A stretch of DNA of 64,000 bases from Thermoanaerobaculum sp964488355 (lineage in GTDB: Bacteria > Acidobacteriota > Thermoanaerobaculia > Thermoanaerobaculales > Thermoanaerobaculaceae): assembly GCA_964488355.1 (NCBI GenBank), contig CAZAUJ010000004.1, positions 62,001 to 126,000 on the forward strand. The letters run 5' to 3'. This document shows positions 1-9,848 of this stretch, in pieces. Within the stretch, counting starts at the first letter, position 1. Every line of letters begins with the position of its first letter. The position numbers and the translations under genes are program-made. The notes under the pieces were generated by a model. That model was not told the origin of the DNA and did no database searches. It saw nothing but the letters and a program-made list of their open reading frames with translations.

Positions 1-159
1 ACGGCGGCGCCCACAGGAAAACGGGAGTAGGGGGCATAGGCTCGCTCTTGCGCCCTCCTGGCCTGGGTGATCAGTCGAGCAACGACGCTCGGCGCCAACT
101 TCATGTTGCAAGCCTAGCGTGTTCGAGTCCTGAGGTCCAGCGCATGTGCGTGTGAAATC
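1..159. other. Unassigned left edge
   Basis: I see no recognisable gene here. One plus-strand frame is open from base 3 to a TGA at about 155 and could be the tail of a gene lying outside the window, but the peptide has no motif I know. The remainder up to icd is the icd promoter and leader. Confidence 0.4.
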
Positions 160-188
160 TTGACCAAAGGCCTCCTGGCGTGTACCCT
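160..188 (+). promoter_or_regulatory. Sigma-70-type promoter of icd
   Basis: TTGACC (160-165) and TACCCT (183-188) are separated by 17 bases. The start site would fall near base 195, which is the first base of the leader hairpin described separately. Confidence 0.55.
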
Positions 189-194
189 CTTTCG

Positions 195-211
195 CCGGCA
201 CGAGGTGCCGG
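195..211 (+). promoter_or_regulatory. 5' hairpin of the icd leader
   Basis: A perfect 7-bp inverted repeat (CCGGCAC/GTGCCGG) closes on the triloop GAG and touches the Shine-Dalgarno GGGAGG. If transcription starts near 195 the mRNA would begin with this hairpin, which could protect the 5' end or tune ribosome access. The role is inference; the repeat is exact. Confidence 0.45.
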
Positions 212-221
212 GGAGGCGTCT

Positions 222-1466
222 ATGGGCTTGGAAAATCTCAAGATTCCCGAGTGGGGGGAGCGCATTGGCTGGGACGGCCAGAACATCCAGGTGCCGGACA
301 GACCCATCATTCCCTTCATCGAAGGGGATGGTACGGGGCCTGACATCTGGCGGGCCACCAGGCGGGTGTTGGATGCGGCGGTGGCAAAGGCCTACGGCGG
401 CCAACGGCGCATCGCCTGGGTGGAGGTGCTGGCCGGGGAAAAGGCCTTCAACCTCACCGGGAACTGGCTACCCGACGACACGGTGGAGGCTATCCAGTAC
501 TTTCGCGTGGCCATTAAGGGCCCGCTGACCACGCCGGTGGGGGGTGGCATTCGCTCCCTCAATGTCACCTTGCGCCAGGTGTTGGACCTTTATGCCTGCG
601 TGCGACCTGTTCGCTGGATTCCTGGGGTTCCCTCGCCGGTGAAGCGGCCGCACGATGTGAATATGGTCATTTTCCGGGAAAACACTGAGGATGTGTACGC
701 CGGCATTGAGTGGCCTTCTGGGTCGGCGGAAGCGGAGAAGCTCCGGGTGTTCATCGAGAACGAGCTGGGCAAGAAGATTCGGCCCCAATCGGGCATTGGC
801 ATCAAGCCCATGTCCCCCTTCGGTTCGAAGCGCTTGGCGGCCAAAGCCATCCGCTACGCCTTAGCCAACGGCCGCGACTCGGTCACCTTGGTGCACAAGG
901 GCAACATCATGAAGTACACGGAGGGAGCCTTCCGCGACTGGGGCTACCAGGTGGCCAAGGAGCTGTTTGCCGATGTGGCCGTCACCGAGGAGGAGCTGTA
1001 CTCGACCTACAACGGCCAGCTGCCGGAAGGCAAAAAGGTCATCATCAAGGACCGGATTGCCGATTCCATGTTCCAGCAGGTGCTGCTGCGTCCCTCGGAG
1101 TACGCGGTCATCGCCACCCCAAACCTCAACGGCGACTACCTGTCCGACGCTCTGGCAGCGCAAGTGGGGGGCCTGGGCATGGCCCCAGGGGCCAACATGG
1201 GGGACGAGCACGCGGTGTTTGAGGCTACCCACGGCACCGCTCCCAAGTACGCTGGCCAGGATAAGGTCAATCCTGGGTCGCTAATCCTCTCCGGGGAGAT
1301 GATGCTGCGGCACCTGGGCTGGAGGGAAGCAGCGGATCTGTTGGTCAAGGGGCTGGAAAAGGCGGTGGCTGACAAGCAGGTTACCTATGACCTGCACCGA
1401 CAAATGGAGGGCGCCACGCTGGTGTCGTGCTCTGGCTTTGCTGAGGCGATCGTTGCCCGCATGTAA
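222..1466 (+). CDS. icd: Isocitrate dehydrogenase, NADP-dependent
   Basis: Oxidatively decarboxylates isocitrate to 2-oxoglutarate in the cytosolic TCA cycle. The 414-residue product matches the usual length of the bacterial enzyme. The active-site loop with Ser112 (RSLNVTLRQ) corresponds to the serine phosphorylated in E. coli Icd. The nucleotide loop near residue 340 (HGTAPKYAGQDKVNPG) carries the Lys-Tyr pair typical of NADP specificity. I chose the ATG at 222 because it follows GGGAGG and fits the family N-terminus; an upstream in-frame start at 180 would add 14 unrelated residues. It is a single-gene unit with its own promoter and terminator. No AceK-like gene is visible nearby. Confidence 0.97.
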   Translation: MGLENLKIPEWGERIGWDGQNIQVPDRPIIPFIEGDGTGPDIWRATRRVLDAAVAKAYGGQRRIAWVEVLAGEKAFNLTGNWLPDDTVEAIQYFRVAIKGPLTTPVGGGIRSLNVTLRQVLDLYACVRPVRWIPGVPSPVKRPHDVNMVIFRENTEDVYAGIEWPSGSAEAEKLRVFIENELGKKIRPQSGIGIKPMSPFGSKRLAAKAIRYALANGRDSVTLVHKGNIMKYTEGAFRDWGYQVAKELFADVAVTEEELYSTYNGQLPEGKKVIIKDRIADSMFQQVLLRPSEYAVIATPNLNGDYLSDALAAQVGGLGMAPGANMGDEHAVFEATHGTAPKYAGQDKVNPGSLILSGEMMLRHLGWREAADLLVKGLEKAVADKQVTYDLHRQMEGATLVSCSGFAEAIVARM

Positions 1467-1489
1467 GGGAAAAGGGTAAGCACGCGCGG

Positions 1490-1525
1490 GGGGCACGCCG
1501 TGGGCGTGCCCCTCGTTTGTCTTTT
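1490..1525 (+). terminator. Rho-independent terminator of icd
   Basis: A perfect 10-bp stem (1490-1499 with 1503-1512, loop GTG) is followed by a T-rich run (1513-1525). It lies 23 bases after the icd stop. Confidence 0.8.
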
Positions 1526-1563
1526 CCGACAACCGGCACGGGTATCATTCTCGAGGAGGAACC

Positions 1564-2421
1564 ATGCCCGAACGGCCAAAGATTTCGGCGGTGATCACCA
1601 CGTTCAACGAAGAACGGAACATTGCCGACTGTATCGAGTCGCTTCTGTGGTGCGACGAGATCGTGGTGGTGGATTCCTTTTCCACGGACCGCACGCCGGA
1701 GATTGCCCGTTCGTACGAAAAAGTGCGTTTTTTCCAACGACCCTATTACGGCTCGGCCTCGCAAAAGAACTGGTCCATGGACCAAACTCGCCACCCCTGG
1801 ATCCTGATTTTTGACGCGGACGAGCGCTGCACACCCGAGCTGCAAGCGGAAATTGAGGAGCTGTTGGCCAGCGGGCCAAAGCATGAGGCTTACACCATCA
1901 AGCGGCGCGTTTACTTCATGGATAGGGTGATCCGCTTCTCCGGGTGGCAGCACGACCGGGTGGTACGCCTGATCAAGCGGGGCGCTGGGCGCTACCCCAA
2001 CCGCCGGGTGCATGCGGATATGCAGACGCGAGGGCCGGCACCGGTGCTGAAGAACCCCATGCTCCACTTCATGATCGAGTCCTTTGAGCAGTACCTTCCA
2101 CGGATCATCAAGTACGGCTTCTGGGGGGCCGGGCAGGGGTGGAGGACGGGGAGGAAGTCGGGCTTCCTCGAGGTCTTTGGCCGTTCCACCTGGCGGTTTA
2201 TCCGCATGTACGTTTTTCAACTCGGCTTCTTGGACGGCATGGCCGGCTTGGTTTTTTGCATGCTGCAAGCTTTCGGCACATACCTCAAGTGGGCCATCCT
2301 GTGGGAATGGCGGGTGAACGCGCAGCGGGGTCGCATGCCCAACCTGCCGCCCTTCGACGAGGACGAAAAGGTATGGGAATGGAAGCCGGAGGAGGCGGAA
2401 AGGGAGGGCGGGTCGGCCTAG
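1564..2421 (+). CDS. Family 2 glycosyltransferase
   Basis: Predicted to transfer a sugar from an activated donor to a cell-envelope glycan on the cytoplasmic face. The GT-A fold starts at residue 7 (ISAVITTFNEERNI), with an acidic DSFSTDRT segment and the DADER metal/nucleotide motif near residue 85. The C-terminal part (about 190-260) is aromatic and hydrophobic and probably membrane-associated, as in WaaE/KdtX-like lipopolysaccharide core glucosyltransferases. The length of 285 fits that group. The ATG follows GAGGAGG. A TATCAT box at 1543-1548 may be its -10. It converges on dsbD and shares the bases CTAG with it at the stops. Acceptor and sugar cannot be told from sequence. Confidence 0.85.
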   Translation: MPERPKISAVITTFNEERNIADCIESLLWCDEIVVVDSFSTDRTPEIARSYEKVRFFQRPYYGSASQKNWSMDQTRHPWILIFDADERCTPELQAEIEELLASGPKHEAYTIKRRVYFMDRVIRFSGWQHDRVVRLIKRGAGRYPNRRVHADMQTRGPAPVLKNPMLHFMIESFEQYLPRIIKYGFWGAGQGWRTGRKSGFLEVFGRSTWRFIRMYVFQLGFLDGMAGLVFCMLQAFGTYLKWAILWEWRVNAQRGRMPNLPPFDEDEKVWEWKPEEAEREGGSA

Positions 2422-4136
2422 GGTCCGGTCCCCTCTCCCAACACCAGTTCCAGGCGTTGGAGAAAGGCCGGAGGAGGCTCGAAACCGGTAAGGCGAGCGG
2501 AAGCCACCTCCGTGCCCTGGCGGAAGAAAATCACCGTGGGCACACCCACCACCCCGTAGGCCTGCCGCAGGTCTTCTGTGTCCGCTGAGGCTCGGGTGAG
2601 GTCCACCTTCAGCCGCCGAAAGGAGGCCAACTTGCCTTGTACCTGGCTGTCGCTGAAGGTCTTCTCGTCCAGCTCACGACAGGGCAGGCACCAGTCCGCG
2701 TAAAAATCCACTACCACGGGTGCGCCACTGGCTACCGCTTGCTGCACCGCCGCCGCGTCGGCCTTTTCCCACGTGAGGGACGGGGCGGGAGCGTGGGAAG
2801 GTCGGGGCCATAGCCAGGCCCCGGTCACCGCGACCAGCACGGTAATCGCGCGCATGGCCCGGTCCACCGCGTCCACCTCCCGCCCTGGCCGAGCGATCAC
2901 CGACAGGTAAAGGCCGCCCAAAAGCAGGCTAAGGGCTAAAAGCCGGTCCCCCCAAGGTCCGGGAAGCAGGGGGCGGGCGAAGTAAAAGGCCAACGCTACA
3001 AGCAACACGCCGAACAGGCGGCGGATGCCCTCCATCCAAGCACCCGAATGGGGCAGCTTCTCCAGGCTACGGGTGGATAAGGCGAGGAAGAGGTAGGGCA
3101 AGCCCAGACCTAGCGACAGGGTGAAAAACAAGGCGAAACCCAGTGGTACGCTTTGCTTTTGTCCCACGTAGGCCAAAAGCCCCAGAACGAAGGGGCCTAT
3201 ACAGGGGGCAGCCACCAACCCCACCAACAGACCCATCACCAGGCTTCCCACCAAGCCATGGCGCGCACCCGTGGCTTGTGCCAGGCGCTGAGGGACGCGG
3301 ATTTCCCACAGGCCAAACATGGAGGCCGCCAGCGCCAGGATCACCACCACAATGAGCGCGGTGACCCATGGCCACTGCAAGGCAGCGCCGAAAAGCTTGC
3401 CTGTCATGGCCGCCACCACACCCAAGGTGGAATAGGTCACCGCCATGCCCAAAAGGTAAAAGACGGCCAGCATGGCGGTTCGGCGTGTTCCGCCCGTTTG
3501 CTGGAGGAAAAAGCCCACGGTGACGGGAATGATGGGGTACACGCAGGGCGTGAGATTGAGTGCCAAGCCGCCGAGAAACACCAGTACCAACTGGAGCCAG
3601 AAGGCGGCATTGGCGAAGTCCCTGCCAGCCGCCCGAGGAAGGGGTTCGGAAGTGCCCGAGGCAGCGGCAATGGGCTGAAGGGTGGCGGTCCAAGGAACGG
3701 TGAAGGAGACCTCCTTGGGTGGCAGGCAACTGGTGTCATTGCAGGCCTGGGCCTGCAAAAAGCCCTTGAGGTGTTCGCCGGCGGCCCCGGAAGGCATGAA
3801 AATGGGGATCCGCACCCAGAAACTTCCCTCCAGCACCTCCACCGCCTCCTCGAAGACGGCCAGTTTGAGTTTCTTGGGCGCGGGAAATTGCGGCTTTTCC
3901 GCTCGCCAGCCCGCGGGTAAAGAGACCTTCACGGTGGTGGGCACCAAGAAGGGGTCGGAGGGCTCGGCGGCATTCACGTGCCATCCCTCCTGCACCTCGA
4001 TGCGTAACACCAGCCAGCCCGCCTCACCTCCGGGCTGGGGCTGGCGTTCCCAACCCGCTTCCGCCACGCGAAAAACCGGCTCAGCTGCTGCCGCCAAACT
4101 GGCCCATACGATCCCTAGGGCAGCAAGAGCTCGCAT
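2418..4136 (-). CDS. dsbD: Thiol:disulfide interchange protein DsbD
   Basis: Passes electrons from cytosolic thioredoxin across the inner membrane to periplasmic reductases; substrates often include apocytochrome c partners, which fits the ccm operon in this window. There is a signal peptide at 1-19, then an N-terminal immunoglobulin-like domain with the cysteine pair ACNDTSCLPP. A multi-span membrane core carries one cysteine in LTPCVYP and one in APCIGP, and a C-terminal thioredoxin domain has WCLPC near residue 483. All six redox cysteines are present. The ATG at 4136 follows AGGAGG; a longer frame upstream would run through the tRNA and is not used. 572 residues, close to the E. coli protein. 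Confidence 0.95.
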   Translation of the reverse strand: MRALAALGIVWASLAAAAEPVFRVAEAGWERQPQPGGEAGWLVLRIEVQEGWHVNAAEPSDPFLVPTTVKVSLPAGWRAEKPQFPAPKKLKLAVFEEAVEVLEGSFWVRIPIFMPSGAAGEHLKGFLQAQACNDTSCLPPKEVSFTVPWTATLQPIAAASGTSEPLPRAAGRDFANAAFWLQLVLVFLGGLALNLTPCVYPIIPVTVGFFLQQTGGTRRTAMLAVFYLLGMAVTYSTLGVVAAMTGKLFGAALQWPWVTALIVVVILALAASMFGLWEIRVPQRLAQATGARHGLVGSLVMGLLVGLVAAPCIGPFVLGLLAYVGQKQSVPLGFALFFTLSLGLGLPYLFLALSTRSLEKLPHSGAWMEGIRRLFGVLLVALAFYFARPLLPGPWGDRLLALSLLLGGLYLSVIARPGREVDAVDRAMRAITVLVAVTGAWLWPRPSHAPAPSLTWEKADAAAVQQAVASGAPVVVDFYADWCLPCRELDEKTFSDSQVQGKLASFRRLKVDLTRASADTEDLRQAYGVVGVPTVIFFRQGTEVASARLTGFEPPPAFLQRLELVLGEGTGP

Positions 4137-4213
4137 ACCACCTCCTCTGGCGTAACCCGCCAGCGGTATTTTGCCCCCAACCCGGCAAAGGTAACGGCTC
4201 GGGCCCCATGCCC

Positions 4214-4243
4214 TGGACAGGCGAGAGGAAGTGGCGCTAAAAT
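4214..4243 (+). promoter_or_regulatory. Promoter of tRNA-Gln (and probably prs)
   Basis: TGGACA (4214-4219) and TAAAAT (4238-4243) are separated by 18 bases. The predicted start is about 5 bases before the tRNA. Confidence 0.65.
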
Positions 4244-4254
4244 AAGCTGCCGAC

Positions 4255-4330
4255 TGGGGCGTCGGCAAACTGGTAAGCCACGGGACTTTGGATCCCGCAT
4301 GTGCAGGTTCGAGTCCTGCCGCCCCAGCCA
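4255..4330 (+). tRNA. tRNA-Gln (anticodon TTG)
   Basis: 76 bases including an encoded CCA. The acceptor arm TGGGGCG pairs with CGCCCCA, followed by G and CCA. The anticodon arm CGGGA/TCCCG encloses the loop CTTTGGA, which reads anticodon TTG. The T-arm contains the normal GGTTCGAGTCC. A terminal U-A rather than G-C acceptor pair is typical of tRNA-Gln. Only 20 bases separate it from prs, so the two are probably cotranscribed and separated by tRNA processing. Confidence 0.96.
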
Positions 4331-4350
4331 TTTCTTTGTTCGGGGGAGGG

Positions 4351-5298
<948 letters not shown>

Positions 5299-5324
5299 GG
5301 AACCCTATGTGGTAAGCTTTTTGG

Positions 5325-5341
5325 CCTCGCCGAAGGCGAGG
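5325..5341 (+). promoter_or_regulatory. Hairpin in the rplY leader
   Basis: A perfect 7-bp stem CCTCGCC/GGCGAGG with triloop GAA ends two bases before the rplY Shine-Dalgarno (GAGGAGG). It has the same size and position as the icd leader hairpin. There is no T-run after it, so it is not a terminator. Confidence 0.35.
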
Positions 5342-5358
5342 ACGAGGAGGTCTGCCGC

Positions 5359-6021
5359 ATGAGTGAGCTGGTAATTGAGGTGGAGCGCCGCCAACAAATG
5401 GGCAAGGGGGCCAACCGCAAGCTGCGGGCCCAGGGACTTATACCCGCGGTGGTTTACGGTGGCGGCAAGGAACCGGTTCCCGTGGTGGTCAATCGCAAGG
5501 CGGTGACCGAGCTGCTGCATCAGGAAAAGGGAAAGAACACCGTTTTCTTGCTGCGCATGAAGGGCACCAAGCAGGAGCGCCACGCCATGCTCAAAGATGC
5601 CCAGGTGGACCCCATGACCCACCAGTACATCCATCTGGACTTTATCCGCGTCATGAAAGGTCAGCACGTGCGGGTGGAGGTACCGGTGGAGCTGGTGGGC
5701 GAATCCGTGGGCGTTAAGGCAGGTGGCTTCCTGGACTTTACCGGCCGCTCCCTCCATCTGGAGTGCCCGGCGGACGCGATTCCGGAGAAGATCACCTTGG
5801 ATATTTCCCAGCTCCGCATTGGCCAGCACCTGTCTGCCGCCGATGTGCCCCTGCCGGCGGGGGCCAAGCTCTTGGACGACCCGCACAAGATCTTAGTGAC
5901 CATCGAGGGTCGCGCAGCCGCAGCCGAGGAGGAGGTGGTAGCGCCTGCGACTGGAGAGATGGCCGAGCCGGAGGTGATTCGCCGAGGCAAGGCGGAAGAG
6001 GAAGAGGAAGAAGAAGCGTAA
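5359..6021 (+). CDS. rplY: 50S ribosomal protein L25 (Ctc form)
   Basis: Binds 5S rRNA in the central protuberance of the large subunit. It is the long, two-domain Ctc/TL5 form of 220 residues. The N-terminal L25 domain (about 5-95) includes GKGANRKLRAQGLIPAVVYG. A beta-rich C-terminal domain (about 96-185) follows, ending in a strongly acidic tail of Glu runs from about 190. The ATG follows GAGGAGG. It sits 60 bases after prs and 3 bases before pth, an arrangement conserved in many bacteria. Confidence 0.95.
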   Translation: MSELVIEVERRQQMGKGANRKLRAQGLIPAVVYGGGKEPVPVVVNRKAVTELLHQEKGKNTVFLLRMKGTKQERHAMLKDAQVDPMTHQYIHLDFIRVMKGQHVRVEVPVELVGESVGVKAGGFLDFTGRSLHLECPADAIPEKITLDISQLRIGQHLSAADVPLPAGAKLLDDPHKILVTIEGRAAAAEEEVVAPATGEMAEPEVIRRGKAEEEEEEEA

Positions 6022-6024
6022 AAG

Positions 6025-6585
6025 GTGAACGTGGCGGCGGTGGTGGGCCTGGGCAACCCCGGGGAAAAGTATGCTTTTACCCGGCACAACGTGGGCTTCC
6101 GCGTGGTGGACGAACTGGCTTTTCGCTTCGCCCTACCCTTAAAGCAGGAACGATTTTTTTCTCTGGTAGCTTACCGGGCGGGAAGTCGGCCCCTGTGGCT
6201 TGTTAAGCCGATGACATTCATGAACCTCTCCGGGCAAGCGGTCGCGGCCCTTTGCCGGCAGGAGGGCCTGCTGCCGTCCCAGGTGCTGGTGGTGGTGGAC
6301 GACGTGGATCTGCCGCTGGGCCAGCTGCGCTTGCGCCGCCGAGGTGGCGCCGGCACCCACAATGGCCTGCGATCCATCGTGGCCGCAGTGGGGGAGGCCT
6401 TTCCCCGCCTGCGCTTAGGGGTTCGGGGTCAGGAGCCCTGGCAGGACCTGGCGGCTTACGTGCTGGCGCCTTTTAACCCTGAGGAGGTGGCCGAAGCAGA
6501 AGCCATGATCAAGCGGGCCGCCGACTGTGTGGAAATGGCCCTCTTTCAGGGAATCGAGCGTGCCTCCAACCAATTTAGCTCCTGA
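6025..6585 (+). CDS. pth: Peptidyl-tRNA hydrolase
   Basis: Cleaves peptidyl-tRNA released from stalled ribosomes and recycles the tRNA. The 186 residues show the catalytic His21 in TRHNVGF after GLGNPGEKYAF, the substrate asparagine in KPMTFMNLSGQAV, the aspartate in VVDDVDLPLGQ, and GGAGTHNGLRSI. The start is GTG, three bases after the rplY stop, with a weak AAAAGG upstream, so translation is probably coupled to rplY. Confidence 0.96.
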   Translation: MNVAAVVGLGNPGEKYAFTRHNVGFRVVDELAFRFALPLKQERFFSLVAYRAGSRPLWLVKPMTFMNLSGQAVAALCRQEGLLPSQVLVVVDDVDLPLGQLRLRRRGGAGTHNGLRSIVAAVGEAFPRLRLGVRGQEPWQDLAAYVLAPFNPEEVAEAEAMIKRAADCVEMALFQGIERASNQFSS

Positions 6586-6871
6586 AAAACCGAACCACCT
6601 CAGGCCTGCTGCATCCTAGCTGGCTTGCCCGCGCCTGCGGCCTGCCACCCTCACCGGGGCCGGATCCCCGGAACGGCAAAAGGAGCACGGGCCCAGCCTC
6701 TTGCGTGCCTGCAGCCAAGGCTTGCTCCTGTAATGACTTGCTCACAGAAACACGAGTAAAACCCGAAGCAACGCGTGACCAAAACCAGCAGCCCGGCTCT
6801 TGACTTCTGTTTTTTTTACCCTCCTTGCGAACACGCACCCGCACCCGGGAGCGGGGGAAAGGAGGATGAGG
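6586..6871. other. Intergenic region after pth
   Basis: No gene is supported. It holds an imperfect hairpin: AGGAGCA (6681-6687) pairs with TGCTCCT (6723-6729) and AGCCT (6695-6699) with AGGCT (6718-6722). There is no T-run after it. The promoter of the following gene is probably here, but I cannot place it confidently. Confidence 0.4.
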
Positions 6872-7993
6872 ATGGCACGGTGGACGCGAACGCAAGGCTT
6901 TACGTATAAATTCTTGGTTATGGGGGTGCTGCTTTGCGCCGCTGTGGGATGGGGGCAAAACGCTCCCGCTCCGCAGCCGAATCTTTCTTGATGTGACACC
7001 CACCCGGAGCAGTGCGAACCCCCCGAGCCCCCGGCCCCGCCTGAGCGGCTGGCCTTTTACTACCCCTGGTGGGACGGTTACGATACAGTAGGGCAGCGGC
7101 CGCGGCCGAAGTGGAGCGAATGCAGCACCACCTGGCTGCCGCAAAACGACCCGGATGCGGTCTTTCACCCCGATTTCAACGCCAACGGCGTGTTTGAAAA
7201 GGAAATCGACCTGTACAACGACTGGGAGGTAAGCACGGTGGTCACGCAGTTCCAGCGCATGCAGGCTGCAGCCATCACCGGCATCGTGTCCTCCTGGTGG
7301 GGTGTTAATACTAAGGAAGATCTGAAGCTGAGGGCGTCCGTGATCCCGGCGGCTGGCATCGTTCAAGGGGTAGATGTAAGCATGTACTACGAATCCAACA
7401 TGCCCAACGAGTCCGATCAAACAAAGAAAGCGTTCCTGCAGAAAACCGTTACTTTGTTCAAGGAAAACCCCCCCTCTTTTTTTGTGCGCCTTTACGACCC
7501 CGCCTACGGCCTGCGCCCGGTGCTGTTTGTTTACGCGCCTCGTATTGGCAGCTGCGCCACCTTGGATTCCTGGAACAGCGCGCTGGGGGAAATTCAACGC
7601 GATACTGGGGTGCGGCCGGTTTTGGTTATGGACATGAAGAACGATGTGCCTACCCGCTGCTCCAACTGGTCCCGGCGGGATTACCTGTGGCACAAATACG
7701 ATCCAGGCAACGATGGCTTTGAGGCCACAGTGGTGGGCGGCGTGGTGCAAACGGTCACCATTCGCCCAGGGTTCGTGCGCTGTAAGGAAAAGATTCACTA
7801 TCAGCCGCGCAATCTCAACACCTGGCAAGGCCTAGTACACAACGCCAACGCGGCACGGGCACAGTATTTCCAGCTCGTTACCAGCTGGAACGAGTGGTTG
7901 GAAAACACTTCGGTGGAGCCGGCGGTGGAGTGGTACTCCCCCTCGGGTCTGGGGCAGTACCTGGACATCCTGTCCTACTTCCCGCCGTACTGA
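6872..7993 (+). pseudogene. GH99-like secreted glycosidase interrupted by in-frame TGA
   Basis: A signal peptide (ATG 6872, spaced 6 bases from AAAGGAGG) runs to codon 39. Codon 40 is TGA (6989-6991), and the same frame then stays open to 7993. The downstream part begins with CDTHPEQC, then the conserved AFYYPWWDGYD, and ends with SWNEWLENTSVEPAVEW, which matches the TSFNEW-x-E-G-T-x-IEPA segment of GH99-like (endo-alpha-mannosidase-type) proteins. Nothing else is damaged. The only in-frame restart, GTG at 7190, would lose both the signal peptide and the YYPWW motif. It is most simply a recent nonsense mutation (one base from CGA or GGA) or a read error. Selenocysteine is unlikely: I see no downstream hairpin and no expected selenocysteine site in this family. 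Confidence 0.8.
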
Positions 7994-8003
7994 GGAGGGA
8001 GGT

Positions 8004-9848
8004 ATGCGCAAGGTTTTTTTTGCTGCCTTGTGTTTGTTTGCGGGGGGGGCTTGGGCGCAGCCTTGCACGCCGCTGCAGGTGCGCCCGGCCCCCCGGCCGG
8101 ATGCCTTGCCTCGGCAGCAGGATCCTGGCCTGGAACAGCTATTTGGCTTGTACTACGCTGGCGGTCGCTACTTTTACAGTTACAAATTTTGGCCCGCCCC
8201 TGGGGCCAGCGATACTCGCGAGCGGTATTATTTCGCCGAGGGCGCGCGTTTTCTCGAGCCGCAGTTCGTGGGCCAAGTCGACGAACCCTATACGGTGGGT
8301 TACGGTATTCCCTTTAACTGGGTGCGCTGCCTGCGGGGGCTTTGCTTTACCGCTTTTGGCTACCTGTTTGTCTCCACCGATGGGCGTCAGTGGCAAATGC
8401 TTTGGCCACGCTCGCCCCACATAGGGTTTCCGGTGCAGTGGACCGGGGACCAGTTTGTGTGGGTAGGTGGCTTTGGTGAGGTGTTGACCAGCTACGATGG
8501 CTTGGACTGGCAATACCGCACTACCGTGCCGTTGGGGACGCGGCCCATGGGCATGGCGATAGCTGACCGCTACCGCCTGGTGGTGGCGGGCACCCACCCC
8601 TACGGCGATTACCGCGAAAGCTACCGGGGCTATACCGAGGACTACCAGACCTGGAACCTGGAAGTGTACGAGGACGAGAAGAACGATTTGCTCTTCAACG
8701 GTGGCCTGGGCAACGGTTGGTTTTACTCCTTGGGGCTGCGCACGCGGGAGGGGAAGGTGTGGGAGCGAACGGCTGTGGCCAAAAGCCCGGAGGCTTGGCA
8801 GCTGAGCGCCGTCGAGGAGAATTTTGCTGCGTGGCATACTTTTTTCGCCGGGCGGCATTTTTGGGCGCCCTTGGCCTTTGGGACGTTCCATACCTCCGTG
8901 GAACGCGGGATGGAAATTTACCTTTCTAAAACGCAGGACCTGATGAGTTGGCAGGCGAGCTTGGTCGGGCGCATCCCGCCCGAAGTCATTCTTAGGAGCA
9001 CCGGGTTTGACGCTTTTGACTTCACGATGGCCGGCTGGGATGGTAAGCGGGTGTGGTGGCTGTTGATGGATTCCAACGTCCGGGATGCGGACGTGACCCA
9101 GACTGGGCTAGTCGCCTTCACCTCCTGTGCGGATTTGGGGGATCCGGTAGTGCTGCCTGGGGTGGGGCATGGGGCTGGGGCCGGTGGGAGTTTTTGGCGC
9201 ACGCGTTTGTGGCTGCACTACCCGGGACCTGGAGAGGGGGAGGTGCTGCTGCAGTGGTTACCCCATGGGCGGGAAAACGCCGAGCCCAAGGAGCGGCGGT
9301 TGTGGCTCAACACGGGGGAGAGCTTGGAGTTTGACGATGTGGTGTGGCAGCTTTTTGGCGAGGAGGGTTTTGGCAGCTTGCGGGCCGTATCGGTGGCCAA
9401 CGAGGTGGTGGTGCAGGCGCGCACGTACAACGCGAGTGGGGAGGGCAGCTACGGGCAGGAGATTGCCCCGGGACGAGGGGATTGGCGAGGGGGAGAGGGT
9501 TGGTTGGTGGGGTTGGCGGATTCGGGAAACCTGAGCGAGGGCTTTCGCACCAACGTGGGAATACAGAACCTGTGGGTGGAGCCGGTGGTGGTGGAGGTGG
9601 TGTTTCGCGATGCGCAGGGGCAGGAGCTGGGGCGTCGGCAGGGGCGTTTACGGGCTTTTGAGGGCGTGCAGTGGTTTCGGCCGCTTTTGGCCTTTCGGCC
9701 GCAGGGCGTGGAGCTGGCCTCGGCAGTGGTGCGGTTGGTGGAGGGGCAAGGCCGCGTTTCCGCCTACGCCTCACGGGTGGACAACCGCACGGGCGACGGC
9801 AGCACCATCCGCGCCTTCAAGCTCCCCTGGCAAGGCACGGTGCGCTGA
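8004..9848 (+). CDS. Secreted protein with BNR-like propeller repeats, unknown function
   Basis: 614 residues with a clear signal peptide (MRKVFFAALCLFAGGAWA). The middle part repeats short elements resembling Asp-box/BNR strands: VSTDGRQW, TSYDGLDW, YTEDYQTW and SKTQDLMSW. These suggest a sialidase-like beta-propeller at about 100-380. The last 170 residues (from about 430) form a separate beta-rich domain of a type frequent in secreted acidobacterial proteins. The ATG follows GGAGGGAGG, 10 bases after the GH99-like frame, so the two are probably one transcription unit. Substrate and role are unknown. Confidence 0.8.
   Translation: MRKVFFAALCLFAGGAWAQPCTPLQVRPAPRPDALPRQQDPGLEQLFGLYYAGGRYFYSYKFWPAPGASDTRERYYFAEGARFLEPQFVGQVDEPYTVGYGIPFNWVRCLRGLCFTAFGYLFVSTDGRQWQMLWPRSPHIGFPVQWTGDQFVWVGGFGEVLTSYDGLDWQYRTTVPLGTRPMGMAIADRYRLVVAGTHPYGDYRESYRGYTEDYQTWNLEVYEDEKNDLLFNGGLGNGWFYSLGLRTREGKVWERTAVAKSPEAWQLSAVEENFAAWHTFFAGRHFWAPLAFGTFHTSVERGMEIYLSKTQDLMSWQASLVGRIPPEVILRSTGFDAFDFTMAGWDGKRVWWLLMDSNVRDADVTQTGLVAFTSCADLGDPVVLPGVGHGAGAGGSFWRTRLWLHYPGPGEGEVLLQWLPHGRENAEPKERRLWLNTGESLEFDDVVWQLFGEEGFGSLRAVSVANEVVVQARTYNASGEGSYGQEIAPGRGDWRGGEGWLVGLADSGNLSEGFRTNVGIQNLWVEPVVVEVVFRDAQGQELGRRQGRLRAFEGVQWFRPLLAFRPQGVELASAVVRLVEGQGRVSAYASRVDNRTGDGSTIRAFKLPWQGTVR

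Noticed and set aside
119..130. GTTCGAGTCC, resembling a tRNA T-arm
   Set aside because: No acceptor stem, D-arm or anticodon arm can be built around it.
6989..6991. TGA as a selenocysteine codon
   Set aside because: No stem-loop of the bacterial SECIS type follows it, the family has no catalytic selenocysteine or cysteine here, and no sel gene is in the window.
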